Assembly (NCBI RefSeq): GCF_037450285.1
Contig: NZ_JAQISN010000001.1
Location: 310,001 to 374,000 of the forward strand
DNA length: 64,000 nt
Direction: 5' to 3'
Origin: Erwinia sp. SLM-02
GTDB lineage: Bacteria; Pseudomonadota; Gammaproteobacteria; Enterobacterales; Enterobacteriaceae
A program made the translations under genes and the position numbers. This document shows, piece after piece, positions 8,739 through 17,493 of the stretch (its first letter is position 1; each line of letters starts with the position of its first letter). The notes beneath the pieces are model-generated. The model saw only the letters and a list, made by a program, of their open reading frames with translations. It had not been told where the DNA came from and searched no databases.

Positions 8739-9593
8739 ATGGCACTATCTATTTTCACTAACTCCGCCTCAATGAGCTCAACCAACGCGATGAACAAAGC
8801 GACCGGCAGCCTGAACGTTGCCATGCAGCGTCTCGGTACCGGTAAGCGCATTAACTCGGCGGCGGATGACGCTGCGGGCCTGCAAATCGCCACCCGTCTG
8901 CAGGCGCAGTCCAACGGTATGGGCGTAGCCAAGCAGAACATCGCCAAAGCCACCGCCATGATGCAGACCGCAGAAGGTGCGTTTGATGAAGTGAACAACA
9001 TCCTGTATCGCATGAAGGATCTGGCGACTCAGGCTGCGGATGACACCAACAGCGATGACGACCGCGCGGCGATCACCTCTGAGTTTGGCGAGCTGAACTC
9101 AGAGCTGGAAAACATCATGAGCAACACCTCTTACGGTACCGAGAAGCTGCTGTCTTCCGTCAGCGGTAACGTGTCCGGCAAGCTGACCAAAGAGCTGCAG
9201 TTCCAGATCGGTGCCAGCACTGATGAAACGCTGAAAGTGGATTTCGGCGCGGACATGACCAAAGTGACCGACTCGCTGAAAACGCTGCTCTCTTCTGACC
9301 TGAGCTCGGCAACCGGCGGTAACACGGCGATTGATGAACTGAACTCTGCGATCAAAGAAGTGGGTTCAATGCGTTCTTCTCTGGGTGCCAACATCAACCG
9401 TCTGGGCCACACCGGTGCGAACCTGGCTAACATGCAGGACAACACCAACGTCAACCTGGGCATCATCCGTGATGCGGACTTCGCGACCGAAGCCACCAGC
9501 ATGACGCGTAACCAGATGCTGACTCAGTCAAGCCAGGCGATGCTGAAGCAGGCTAACGGCATGAGCCAGATGGTTCTGGGCATGCTGGGCTAA
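8739..9593 (+). CDS. lafA: Lateral flagellin LafA
   Basis: A 284-residue filament subunit. The N-terminal D0/D1 helices (LNVAMQRLGTGKRINSAADD; AAGLQIATRLQAQSNGMGVA) and the C-terminal partner (NLGIIRDADFATEATSMTRN) are classic flagellin. The short central region means the variable surface domains D2/D3 of large enteric flagellins are almost missing, as in lateral flagellins. It is monocistronic, with its own promoter candidate and a terminator on each side, and a strong AAGGAG ribosome site, consistent with high expression. Confidence 0.95.
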   Translation: MALSIFTNSASMSSTNAMNKATGSLNVAMQRLGTGKRINSAADDAAGLQIATRLQAQSNGMGVAKQNIAKATAMMQTAEGAFDEVNNILYRMKDLATQAADDTNSDDDRAAITSEFGELNSELENIMSNTSYGTEKLLSSVSGNVSGKLTKELQFQIGASTDETLKVDFGADMTKVTDSLKTLLSSDLSSATGGNTAIDELNSAIKEVGSMRSSLGANINRLGHTGANLANMQDNTNVNLGIIRDADFATEATSMTRNQMLTQSSQAMLKQANGMSQMVLGMLG

Positions 9594-9613
9594 GCCCCCT
9601 CCTGACCGAGAAA

Positions 9614-9640
9614 AACACCGCTCACGTAGCGGTGTTTTTG
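9614..9640 (+). terminator. Rho-independent terminator after lafA
   Basis: A 9-bp stem AACACCGCT/AGCGGTGTT (9614-9622 with 9628-9636), loop CACGT, and a T run to about 9639. It isolates the flagellin transcript from the lafB operon. Confidence 0.9.
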
Positions 9641-9724
9641 TTTCCGCCAGCGGAAGGCGGCTACCGCATCCGGCGGAAACACCCTTTCCTGTAAATATCT
9701 AATTTACTGATAAATAACGACTTT

Positions 9725-9751
9725 TAAAGTTGGCACGCGGTTTGCTATTAA
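9725..9751 (+). promoter_or_regulatory. Overlapping sigma-54 and sigma-28-like promoter before lafB
   Basis: TGGCACG-N4-TTGCT at 9731-9746 is a full match to the sigma-54 -24/-12 consensus, with GG and GC exactly 10 bases apart. Superimposed on it, TAAAGTTG (9725-9732), 11 bases, GCTATTAA (9744-9751) fits the sigma-28 pattern with exact spacing but a weak -10 half. The ATG of lafB is ~70 bases downstream. Sigma-54 control fits the LafK-type activator known for Flag-2/lateral systems; no lafK gene is in the window. Confidence 0.8.
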
Positions 9752-9818
9752 CTGCGTACGGGCATAACGATCACGAATCCATTGACGTCAGTCAGAGCGC
9801 TGACGGTGGGAGGCAACA

Positions 9819-11135
9819 ATGAGTTGGCTAGACAATTTTGATCCACAAACCATCTCCCAGCAGCTGGCGATGGCCAGCATCAGCGCGCAGCAGTCGCAGC
9901 TGAAAAACCAGCAGAACCGGGTGTCGGCCCAGCAGAAAGCGCTGAGCACGTTAAAAACCGCGCTGACGGATTTTCAGTCCGCGCTGAAAGGGCTTGCCGT
10001 CAGCGGCAGCAGCGGCGGCATGGTGAAAAACAGCGCCACCGCCAGCCAGGAAGGGTACATCTCGCTCAGCGCCAGCAGCAGCGCGAAGAAAGGGTTGTAC
10101 AACATCAGCGTGAAAGAGACGGCCAGCGCCGATCAGAAAGCGTTTGAAAGCCTGACCGACGCCGATATCGCGGCGGCCAGCGGCAATCTGAAAATCAGCG
10201 TGGGCGAGAAAGAGATCGACATTGATATGTCCTCCGTCGACAGCCTCGCGGCGCTGCGCGACAAAATCAATGCCGACAGCGGCAGCGGGGGAGCCACGGC
10301 TTCGCTGGTGAAACAGAACGGCCAGAACATTCTGATGATCGGCAGCGATAAGACCGGTGCGGACTATGCCGTCACCCTGACCGCCGACGATGCCGCGCTG
10401 CACGGTCAGCTGACCACGCAGGCTACCCAGATTTCCACGGCGAAAGACGCGGTGATCGTTATGGGTGATGGCGCGATGACCTTTACCAGCAGCACCAACA
10501 CTTTCAAGGACACTATTCCCGGGGTCGAGCTGACGGTGATCCGAAAAACCGCCGAGGATGCGCCGCTGGTTATCAACGTCGATAACGATGCATCCGGCAC
10601 CCGCGAGCAGGCGAACACCTTCGTTGATGCCTACAACAAGCTGCGCAAGCAGCTGGACGAGCTGACCAAAAGCGGCAACAGCGACGGCACGGTGGCCCGT
10701 GGCGCGCTGGCGGGCGATTCCGGCATTACCGCGCTGGAAAGCAAACTCAACTCGCTGCTGCGCACCGAATTCAACGGCGCGAAGCTGGCCGATTTTGGCA
10801 TCACCCCGGACAAGGCGGGCCAGCTCAAGCTGGACGGTAAGCAGTTTGAAGAGGCGCTGAAAGAGAAACCGGATGCGTTTAACGCCATGTTCGACGGCAG
10901 CAGCGGGCTGCTGAAGCGGATGGAAAAAGAGGCGCTGGATACCTTCCTCAGCGGCACCAAAGGCACGCTGAAGCAGCGCCAGGAAAGTCTGGATCGTAAA
11001 AGCGAACAGCTGAGCCGCAAGGATGCGCAGATCCAGACGCGTTACGAAACCACCTTCAACCGCTACGTGAAGGAATTCACCAATATGAAAACCATCATCG
11101 CGCAAATGAACCAGACGATGGGGCAATTTTTCTAG
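9819..11135 (+). CDS. lafB: Filament cap protein LafB (FliD)
   Basis: A 438-residue HAP2/FliD-type protein that caps the filament and folds flagellin into place. The N-terminal coiled coil (SQQLAMASISAQQSQLKNQQ) and C-terminal coiled coil (LKQRQESLDRKSEQLSRKDA) flank the cap domains; the FliD C-terminal motif region DAYNKLRKQLDEL is at about residues 269-281. It is first in the lafBCDEFSTU operon, behind the sigma-54 promoter. FliS follows after 17 bases. Confidence 0.94.
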   Translation: MSWLDNFDPQTISQQLAMASISAQQSQLKNQQNRVSAQQKALSTLKTALTDFQSALKGLAVSGSSGGMVKNSATASQEGYISLSASSSAKKGLYNISVKETASADQKAFESLTDADIAAASGNLKISVGEKEIDIDMSSVDSLAALRDKINADSGSGGATASLVKQNGQNILMIGSDKTGADYAVTLTADDAALHGQLTTQATQISTAKDAVIVMGDGAMTFTSSTNTFKDTIPGVELTVIRKTAEDAPLVINVDNDASGTREQANTFVDAYNKLRKQLDELTKSGNSDGTVARGALAGDSGITALESKLNSLLRTEFNGAKLADFGITPDKAGQLKLDGKQFEEALKEKPDAFNAMFDGSSGLLKRMEKEALDTFLSGTKGTLKQRQESLDRKSEQLSRKDAQIQTRYETTFNRYVKEFTNMKTIIAQMNQTMGQFF

Positions 11136-11152
11136 GAGTTTGACAGACAGTT

Positions 11153-11536
11153 ATGTACGGAAATTCTAACGACTTTACCCGCTATCAGGATGCGGATCTG
11201 GCGATCCGCACGGCCGCCGCCACACCGCATCAGCTTGTAGTGATGCTGTTCAGCGGTCTGCTGGACGAGCTGACGCGCGCCAGGGGCCATATTCAGGCCC
11301 GTCGCTTCGAGCGCAAGGCGGAAAGTATCAACAAGTGCATCGATATTCTCAACGCGCTGACCAGCGCTCTGGACTATGAGCGTGGCGGCGAGCTGGCCCT
11401 GCGCCTTGCCGGGCTTTATGACTACTGCGTTTATCGCCTCTACGACGCCAGCCATCATCTTTCGGTGGAGCAGATCGCGGAAGTGGAAACCATTCTGCGC
11501 ACGATTCAGGAAGGCTGGGAAGGAATGGGGGCGTGA
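11153..11536 (+). CDS. lafC: Flagellin export chaperone LafC (FliS)
   Basis: A 127-residue helical chaperone that binds the C terminus of flagellin in the cytoplasm and delivers it to the export gate. FliS signatures include YQDADLAIRTAAATPHQLVV (near the N terminus) and MLFSGLLDELTRARGHI. The stop (TGA 11534-11536) overlaps the ATG of the next gene. Confidence 0.93.
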   Translation: MYGNSNDFTRYQDADLAIRTAAATPHQLVVMLFSGLLDELTRARGHIQARRFERKAESINKCIDILNALTSALDYERGGELALRLAGLYDYCVYRLYDASHHLSVEQIAEVETILRTIQEGWEGMGA

Positions 11537-11838
11537 TGGACCGGCGCATTCTTCAACTGGGCCAGGCGCTGGAGCAGGCGGCCGACAGGGAAAGCTGGGA
11601 TGAGATCCGCCGCATTGATGCGCGCATCAGCCAGCTGCTGCAGGCGATTCATGAACAGGGATTGCAGGATGCGCTGCGCGACGATCTGACCCGGCTGCAG
11701 CGCAGCCACCAACGCGCGGCGAAAGCCTGCCGTGAACAGCATGACCTGCTGCAGATGAAGATCCAGCAGTTTCAGCAAAATCGCGAGCGGCTGCAGGCCT
11801 ATGCGTTGTTTTCGGAAAGCAACGAGGAGAATCAATAA
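11536..11838 (+). CDS. lafD: FliT-like chaperone LafD
   Basis: A 100-residue, almost wholly helical, Gln/Arg-rich protein between FliS and FliK homologues; this is the place and size of LafD/FliT, the chaperone for the filament cap protein. I chose the ATG at 11536, which overlaps the lafC stop; a GTG at 11533 is in frame just before it. Sequence conservation of this family is low, so position carries much of the call. Its stop overlaps the lafE start. Confidence 0.8.
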   Translation: MDRRILQLGQALEQAADRESWDEIRRIDARISQLLQAIHEQGLQDALRDDLTRLQRSHQRAAKACREQHDLLQMKIQQFQQNRERLQAYALFSESNEENQ

Positions 11839-13001
11839 TGCCGACGATCTCTGCCGCTGCGGGTATGCCGCCGATCGGCACGCCGCTCACCGGCATCACG
11901 CCGCCACCCGCCGCCGCATCCCCGATGCCTGGCGTGCCGCTGGCGGGCATTCTGCCGCCGGTGGGGATGCCGCTGCCGCCGCCGGAAGGCCAGGCGGAAA
12001 CGCCTGCTGCGGATGACCGCGACGCTGTGCTGGAGGAAAGCGACCCTCAACAGCTGCTTGCGCTGCTGCTGGCGGCATCGCCTGCCCCCCCGGCGGAACA
12101 GCTTCAGCCCGCGATACCCTTCGCCGCTTCGCCACAGCCCGGCACCGGGACACTGGCGGCAGCCGGGCAGGCCGGGAGCGGCGACGGGATGCAATATCGC
12201 CTGCCTGTAGCGGGCAGCCCGCTCACCGGCCAGCCGGTACGCCACGTGGCACCGCCTGGCCCGGCCCGGGAAGGATCGTTGCCGCTGCCGGCGGCGGCGC
12301 TGCGCGGGCATTCCGCAATGCAGCCCGCCATCGTGCAGCCCGCCGTTGCGCCTTCATCCGTCGTGTCGGAGGGAAGTGAGCCGGGCTTTCCGGCAGAGGT
12401 CGCCCTGCAGAACGTACCGAAAAAGCTGGTCACGCCGGGCGATGCGCTGCTGGTCAGCCAGTCGGTAAAGCAGATGCTGCGCGCCGATCGGGAACCGTCA
12501 GCGGCGGACATCACCCTGCTGCATCCGGCCCCGGCGCTGGTCAATGCGCTGCTTAAAAGCGAGGCGGGCAGCGGAAAGCTGCCGACCATTACCTTACCCG
12601 TAGCCCCGGAGCAGCAGGCCGAAGCGTTACGAAAAGCGCTGTCCGAACGGCTGGAGATGCAGATCGACCGGCGCGTTCAGAAAGCCACGATACGCCTCGA
12701 TCCCCCAAATCTGGGGAAGATGGATATTTCGATTCATTTTGAGTCGGGAAAACTTCAGGTTCAGATTCAGGCCGCCCAGCCTGAAGTCACCCGTTTACTG
12801 CAGCAGGTCAGCCATGAAATGCGCGCCAGCCTCAGTGAGCAGAACAACGTTCAGGTGAACGTTCAGGTGTCGACCCAGAGCGGTGACAGCCGCCAGCAAC
12901 ATCGACACCGCGATCGGCCGGACTCGGCGATTGCAAATAATAACGAAGAGGTGACCCCGCAGCAGCGCGGCACCGACGGCACAATACTGACAATGGTTTA
13001 A
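11838..13001 (+). CDS. lafE: Hook-length control protein LafE (FliK)
   Basis: A 387-residue molecular ruler that sets hook length and triggers export switching. The first ~60 residues are very Pro/Gly/Ala-rich, and the linker stays low-complexity to about residue 190. The C-terminal hook-length domain is clear (TIRLDPPNLGKMDISIHFES then GKLQVQIQAAQPEVTRLLQQ, ~residues 276-325). The extreme C terminus is polar and basic (QQHRHRDRPDS). Domain layout is standard for FliK. Confidence 0.9.
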   Translation: MPTISAAAGMPPIGTPLTGITPPPAAASPMPGVPLAGILPPVGMPLPPPEGQAETPAADDRDAVLEESDPQQLLALLLAASPAPPAEQLQPAIPFAASPQPGTGTLAAAGQAGSGDGMQYRLPVAGSPLTGQPVRHVAPPGPAREGSLPLPAAALRGHSAMQPAIVQPAVAPSSVVSEGSEPGFPAEVALQNVPKKLVTPGDALLVSQSVKQMLRADREPSAADITLLHPAPALVNALLKSEAGSGKLPTITLPVAPEQQAEALRKALSERLEMQIDRRVQKATIRLDPPNLGKMDISIHFESGKLQVQIQAAQPEVTRLLQQVSHEMRASLSEQNNVQVNVQVSTQSGDSRQQHRHRDRPDSAIANNNEEVTPQQRGTDGTILTMV

Positions 13002-13003
13002 AT

Positions 13004-13477
13004 ATGAATATCAAGACGTTAATACTGAATTTTATTCTGATGCTGGTGGCGGCAGCGATCGCCGCAGTGCTGGTGACAGGCGGAACGCAGTATCTGGAAA
13101 GTACCGGTGAAGACGGCGAAAAAAGCGCGCTCTTCACTTCGCAAACGGCTGAAGCAAAGAAGCATCTGCAGTTTGTTGAAATCAAGAATCTGGTGATCAC
13201 GCTGAAAAGCAACAGCGTGAAAGAGCGCTATCTGCTGCTGGACCTGGCGCTGACCACCCACGACGATACGCAGTCGCAGAGAGCGGAAAACCTGCTGCCG
13301 AAAATCAAGGGCATTGCGGTGGATGTACTTACCTCGATGGACTACAGCGAAGTGCGCGGCATGTCGGTGATGGAGCTGCGCGCCCTGATGATGGAACGCT
13401 ATCAGTCAGCCTTCCACAACATCAGCGTCACCATTCCCTTTGACGATGTGACCATTTCCAAAATGGTCTTCCAGTGA
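13004..13477 (+). CDS. lafF: Flagellar basal-body protein LafF (FliL)
   Basis: A 157-residue inner-membrane protein with one N-terminal membrane segment (ILNFILMLVAAAIAAVLVTG) and a periplasmic domain ending SVTIPFDDVTISKMVFQ, as in FliL. FliL surrounds and supports the stator, which fits its place just upstream of the stator genes. It starts 2 bases after lafE. Confidence 0.9.
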   Translation: MNIKTLILNFILMLVAAAIAAVLVTGGTQYLESTGEDGEKSALFTSQTAEAKKHLQFVEIKNLVITLKSNSVKERYLLLDLALTTHDDTQSQRAENLLPKIKGIAVDVLTSMDYSEVRGMSVMELRALMMERYQSAFHNISVTIPFDDVTISKMVFQ

Positions 13478-13486
13478 TGCTGCGCC

Positions 13487-14182
13487 ATGAGCACTTTTAC
13501 TGAAGTTACGGCGCTGTCACCCGTCGAAGAGAGCCGCGTTATGCAGCAGTGGCTACCCCTGGTGAAAAAGGTTGTCCGTCAGCTGTTGCCGCAGGCCAAC
13601 GGCATGATGGATCGGGATGATATTGAACAGATTGCGCTGATGGGCCTGCTGGAGTCGCTGCGGCGCTATGGCCAGCCCGACGAGCAGTTCGCGGGGTATG
13701 CCATGCAGCGCGTGCGCGGTGCGGTACTGGACCAGTTCCGCCTGCACGACTGGCGGCCGCGAACGCTGCGGCAGAAGACGCACAAAATCAATGACGGCAT
13801 TCGTGAGATCACCCGCACCCTGGGGCGTGAACCGACGGATGAGGAGATCTGCCAGCAGCTCGGTCTCAGTCACGAGGCGTGGCTGGCGCATCAGCAGTCA
13901 GATTCTGCCTGCGCGCTGGAAAGTCTGGATGAGATCCTCTCCGCGGAGGGCGGCGGCCAGACCAGCGGCTTTGCCGGTCGCGAGCTGGAAGAGGAAATCC
14001 ATACCGAGCGGACGCTGGCGCGGGCAATCAACAGCCTTGATGAGCGCGAGCGCATTATTCTCAATCTTTATTACCAGCAGGGGATCAGCCTGAAAGAGAT
14101 CGCGGCGGTGCTTGATTTAACCGAAGCGCGGGTTTGTCAGCTGAATAAAAAGATTAGCGAAAAAATTAAAGCCTTTTTTTAA
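13487..14182 (+). CDS. lafS: Flagellar sigma factor LafS (sigma-28 family)
   Basis: A 231-residue FliA-type sigma factor. Region 2 (DRDDIEQIALMGLLESLRRY; AMQRVRGAVLDQFRLHDWRP), region 3 (REITRTLGREPTDEEICQQL) and region 4 with its helix-turn-helix (QQGISLKEIAAVLDLTEARV) are all present. It should drive late lateral genes, including the flagellin through the element at 8661-8687. Having the sigma gene inside the sigma-54-headed laf operon gives a two-step cascade. Confidence 0.93.
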   Translation: MSTFTEVTALSPVEESRVMQQWLPLVKKVVRQLLPQANGMMDRDDIEQIALMGLLESLRRYGQPDEQFAGYAMQRVRGAVLDQFRLHDWRPRTLRQKTHKINDGIREITRTLGREPTDEEICQQLGLSHEAWLAHQQSDSACALESLDEILSAEGGGQTSGFAGRELEEEIHTERTLARAINSLDERERIILNLYYQQGISLKEIAAVLDLTEARVCQLNKKISEKIKAFF

Positions 14183-14192
14183 CGGAAAGAAA

Positions 14193-15059
14193 ATGCAGAA
14201 ACTTATTGGATTAATTGTGGTGCTGGGCTGCGTGGTGGGCGGTTATATGATGTCCGGCGGCCGCATTGCTTCTTTCTGGCAGCCGGGAGAGCTGATTATT
14301 ATTCTCGGGGCCGGAGCGGGGGCAATGGTGATTGCCAATCCCAAACACGTATTAAAAGCGATGTGGGGACAGATTAAATCGGCGGTGGGTAAAGATGAGC
14401 AGAATGCGGAATTTCAGCGTCAGCTGCTGATGCTGATGTATGAGCTGCTGGAGCTGGTGCAGGACGGCGGCCTCAAGGCGCTGGATGAGCATATTGACGT
14501 ACCGGAAAACAGCACGCTGTTTCAGAAGTACCCGCTGATTCTAAAAAACCGGGATTTCATTACCTTTATTTCCGATAACTTTCGCCTGATGGCCATGGGC
14601 AAAATTAACGAACATGAAATGGAAGGGCTGCTGGAAGCGGAAATTGAAGCGCTGGAGGAGGAGATGCTGGTGCCATCACGCTCGCTGCAGAGAACGGCGG
14701 AAGCCATGCCGGGATTCGGTATCTGTGCGGCGGTACTGGGGATCATCATCACCATGCAGTCAATTGACGGATCTATCGCACTGATTGGCCTTAAGGTGGC
14801 GGCCGCGCTGGTCGGTACGTTCCTCGGCGTATTTTTCTGTTACTGCCTGATGGATCCGCTGGCCAATGCGATGGAGCAGTGCATGCGTAAGCGGATGACG
14901 ATTTTCTTCTGCATTCGTACCGTGCTGGTAAACCACGTGGCGGGAAAACCCACCCTGCTGGCGGTCGACGCCGGGCGCAAGCTGCTGTCGCTGGAAAGTA
15001 AACCGACCTTTGCCACACTGGACGGCTGGGTGAATGCGATGACCGAGAGCGAAGAATGA
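14193..15059 (+). CDS. lafT: Lateral flagellar stator protein LafT (MotA)
   Basis: A 288-residue MotA-type stator subunit with four membrane segments: the first two near residues 1-50 and the last two near 170-220 (AMPGFGICAAVLGIIITMQS; ALIGLKVAAALVGTFLGVFF). The cytoplasmic loop between carries charged residues that touch the rotor. The stop overlaps lafU by 4 bases (ATGA), as expected for a 5:2 complex pair. Confidence 0.94.
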   Translation: MQKLIGLIVVLGCVVGGYMMSGGRIASFWQPGELIIILGAGAGAMVIANPKHVLKAMWGQIKSAVGKDEQNAEFQRQLLMLMYELLELVQDGGLKALDEHIDVPENSTLFQKYPLILKNRDFITFISDNFRLMAMGKINEHEMEGLLEAEIEALEEEMLVPSRSLQRTAEAMPGFGICAAVLGIIITMQSIDGSIALIGLKVAAALVGTFLGVFFCYCLMDPLANAMEQCMRKRMTIFFCIRTVLVNHVAGKPTLLAVDAGRKLLSLESKPTFATLDGWVNAMTESEE

Positions 15060-15949
15060 AGAAGGGAACGCATACCACCATCATTAAGCGCGGCGGTAAA
15101 AAGGCCCACCACGGCGTGCATACCGGTGCCTGGAAGGTGGCCTTTGCTGACTTTACGCTGGCGATGATGGCGCTGTTTATGGTGCTGTGGATTGTCGGCG
15201 CGGTGTCGAAGGAGGAGCGCCAGGAAATTGTGGCTAACCTGAACGGCACCTCCATATTTGACGGCACGGTGTTCAGCCCGATCGGCGATCCGGCGGCCGT
15301 GGTCGGTCCTGCGCCGATCGTCACCCAGCAGCCGACGGAAGCCGATGCCGACAGTGAACCCGAGATGCAGGAAAAACCGCAGCCGGAGCCGCTGGAAAAC
15401 GTCCTGTCGCGTTCGGACCGCGAGCTGAATGAACTGAGCGAGGCGATTGCGCGGATCACGACGGAATTAAACGCGCAGGGAAACCTGTCGCTGGAAAAAG
15501 TCCCGCAGGGCCTGCGCATCCTGCTGCAGGACGATGACGATCGGGTGATGTTCGAACGCGGCAGCGCGAAGATGACGCCCTTCTTTACCCGCCTGTTGAG
15601 CGAGCTGGCCCCGGTATTTAACCGCATTGATAACAGGGTACTGATTAACGGCCACACCGATGCGGCCCACTATCGTGACAGCGCCAGATATAACAACTGG
15701 AACCTGTCCGGTGACCGCGCGCTGGCGGCCAGAACGGTGCTGGAGAAGGGCGGGCTGGAGGCAAAGCGGGTGCTGCAGGTGAATGCGATGGCCGATCGTA
15801 TGCTGCTGGACCCGGACCATCCGCTGTCGGCACGCAATCGCCGCATTGAAATTATGGTGCTGACCCAGGCCGCATCGGAAACGCTGTATCAATTTTACGG
15901 ACGCAACGGCACCAAAGTGGTGAAACCGATCGTCGAGCGTCTGCAGTAA
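15056..15949 (+). CDS. lafU: Lateral flagellar stator protein LafU (MotB)
   Basis: A 297-residue MotB-type protein. A single membrane helix (VAFADFTLAMMALFMVLWIV) contains the ion-binding Asp in the ADFTLAMMALF motif, resembling proton-driven MotB. A variable linker (~70-115) precedes an OmpA-type peptidoglycan-binding domain (INGHTDAAHYRDS...LSARNRRIEIMVL). It ends the laf operon; a bidirectional-looking stem-loop follows. Confidence 0.93.
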   Translation: MKKGTHTTIIKRGGKKAHHGVHTGAWKVAFADFTLAMMALFMVLWIVGAVSKEERQEIVANLNGTSIFDGTVFSPIGDPAAVVGPAPIVTQQPTEADADSEPEMQEKPQPEPLENVLSRSDRELNELSEAIARITTELNAQGNLSLEKVPQGLRILLQDDDDRVMFERGSAKMTPFFTRLLSELAPVFNRIDNRVLINGHTDAAHYRDSARYNNWNLSGDRALAARTVLEKGGLEAKRVLQVNAMADRMLLDPDHPLSARNRRIEIMVLTQAASETLYQFYGRNGTKVVKPIVERLQ

Positions 15950-15987
15950 TTCTGTCAGTGCCTTGAGCCGGTGAACGGTTGGCTCAC

Positions 15988-16016
15988 CCGGCGGCGTTCT
16001 GCCGCCGGCTTTTTCT
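15988..16016 (+). terminator. Terminator between lafU and the converging GGDEF gene
   Basis: An 8-bp GC-rich stem CCGGCGGC/GCCGCCGG (15988-15995 with 16001-16008), loop GTTCT, then CTTTTTC. It ends the Flag-2 locus. The stem abuts the stop of the minus-strand GGDEF gene at 16017. Confidence 0.85.
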
Positions 16017-17033
16017 TTAGTGCAGTCGCTGCCTGCGGCGTATTTTATCCTGATACATGCTGCTGTCCGCATCGTGGACCGCGAGGTCCGGCGCGCAGAC
16101 CCTGGGATCCGCGGCAATGACGCCAAGACTGGCCCCGCCATAATCAATCAGATTGCCCCGCAGTTCATACCTGCCGGTTAACGTCTCCGCCAGCTGCGCT
16201 TTGAACGTCTGGACCCGATCGTCGCTGACGACATCAAGCTGCGGTCCCAGGCTGGCAATGATAAATTCATCCCCGCCCAGGCGACCGATAATATCTTCCG
16301 GGCCGGCGAACTGGCGCAGCCGCTGCGCAATTGACTGCAGGAAGCGGTCGCCGCTCTCGTGGCCGTAGCTGTCGTTAATCGCTTTGAACCCGTCGAGATC
16401 GACAAAGGCGACCATTACCGAACGATCCTCTATTGCCGCTGCGGCAAACAGCTTAGGCAGATAGTTGAAGACCGAGCGGCGGTTGGGCAGCCCGGTCAGT
16501 TCGTCGGTCAGGCTGACGGCGGTCAGCGCATCGTTGGCCTCACGCAGCTCCTGCAGCAGCTGTTCTTTGCGAATATACTGGCCGATCAGTTCGGCAAACA
16601 GATTGATTATCTGTTCCGCACGCCCGGAAAGCGGGTGGCTCTGGGCGCTGGCGGCACACAGCGTACCGTACAACATTCCGTCGCCCAGCATGACTGGGGT
16701 ACTGAGGTAGGTGGTTATCCCGAGCGCTTTAGCCGCGTCGGAATCGGGCCAGACGCCGGGCACATCGTTGGTGAAGCTGCGGCCGTCTTCCATCGCGCGC
16801 CGGCACAGTGTGTCCTGCCACGGCACCGACAGCCCCTCGGGGATCTGCATTTTCTGCGTGTTGCGGGCGTACAGGATATGCTGAAATCCTTCCGCATCAT
16901 CAATATGCGTCAGGTAGGTGGATTCCATATCGGTAACCAGTTCAAGCATTTCCAGCAGCTGGCGTACAAAACCTTCCAGCGTTTTTTCAGAGCCCAGCGC
17001 CGTTGAAATACGTTCAATCAAGTTTTCGGACAT
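16017..17033 (-). CDS. GAF-GGDEF diguanylate cyclase
   Basis: A 338-residue soluble protein. An N-terminal GAF-like sensor (~residues 20-155) is followed by a GGDEF domain (~168-335) with an intact GGDEF active site at residues 253-257 (RLGGDEFII), so it should make cyclic di-GMP. The usual product-inhibition RxxD site upstream is GPED (244-247), lacking the Arg, so feedback control is probably lost. The start at 17033 follows AGGAAA; an upstream in-frame ATG has no ribosome site. It converges on the Flag-2 operon, suggesting but not proving motility control. Confidence 0.9.
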   Translation of the reverse strand: MSENLIERISTALGSEKTLEGFVRQLLEMLELVTDMESTYLTHIDDAEGFQHILYARNTQKMQIPEGLSVPWQDTLCRRAMEDGRSFTNDVPGVWPDSDAAKALGITTYLSTPVMLGDGMLYGTLCAASAQSHPLSGRAEQIINLFAELIGQYIRKEQLLQELREANDALTAVSLTDELTGLPNRRSVFNYLPKLFAAAAIEDRSVMVAFVDLDGFKAINDSYGHESGDRFLQSIAQRLRQFAGPEDIIGRLGGDEFIIASLGPQLDVVSDDRVQTFKAQLAETLTGRYELRGNLIDYGGASLGVIAADPRVCAPDLAVHDADSSMYQDKIRRRQRLH

Positions 17034-17493
17034 AGATCTTTTTCCTGGTAATGAGGTCACGCCTCGCCCCTGAAAACAGAGGCTAAATTTACAAATAGCT
17101 AACGGGCTGCCTTCTCGCTATATACGGGAATAAACGGAGGCATCTCGCGTTATTAATTTCACTAAATTCAGTCAGTTTTGTTATAAGACAGCAAATGATG
17201 ACGAACGTAATAATAACAGCCTGTAAACGCTGGCCGCCCGCCCGCAGGATAATCTGCCGTTGATACGCCTCAGCGCCGGGAGCCGTCAGTGAGAGTCCCA
17301 GAGCGCAATGATGGTATTGGGTAAAAAAGCGTAAACGTAATCAGAATTGCATAATCACAACTGAAAAAAATTATGCAATTTATACACGCAATGATCAATA
17401 CGTACAGGTATCAACGCGGATAATACAGGGAAATTAACCGCGTTATCAGATTTGTGCCATTCAATACTGGTCCAATCAGTTTGGTTGCGGACG
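17034..17493. other. 460-bp intergenic region
   Basis: This gap upstream of the GGDEF gene is AT-richer than its surroundings. I see no convincing gene; short frames on either strand lack ribosome sites and family features. It should hold the promoter of the GGDEF gene, and it contains the inverted repeat listed at 17345-17380. Confidence 0.6.
17345..17380. repeat. Perfect 11-bp inverted repeat
   Basis: AATTGCATAAT (17345-17355) is repeated as ATTATGCAATT (17370-17380), separated by 14 bases rich in A. There is no T run directly after the second arm, so it is not a classic terminator. It could be a dimeric protein site or an RNA hairpin. Confidence 0.7.

Noticed and set aside
9951..11126. 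391-codon antisense frame over lafB
   Set aside because: Composition is typical of GC-rich antisense reading; lafB is certain from family motifs.
1..16016. Primary peritrichous flagellar system
   Set aside because: The laf gene order with FliD-S-T-K-L, its own sigma factor and stator genes, the short FlgJ/FlgK and the sigma-54 promoter fit Flag-2/lateral flagella instead.
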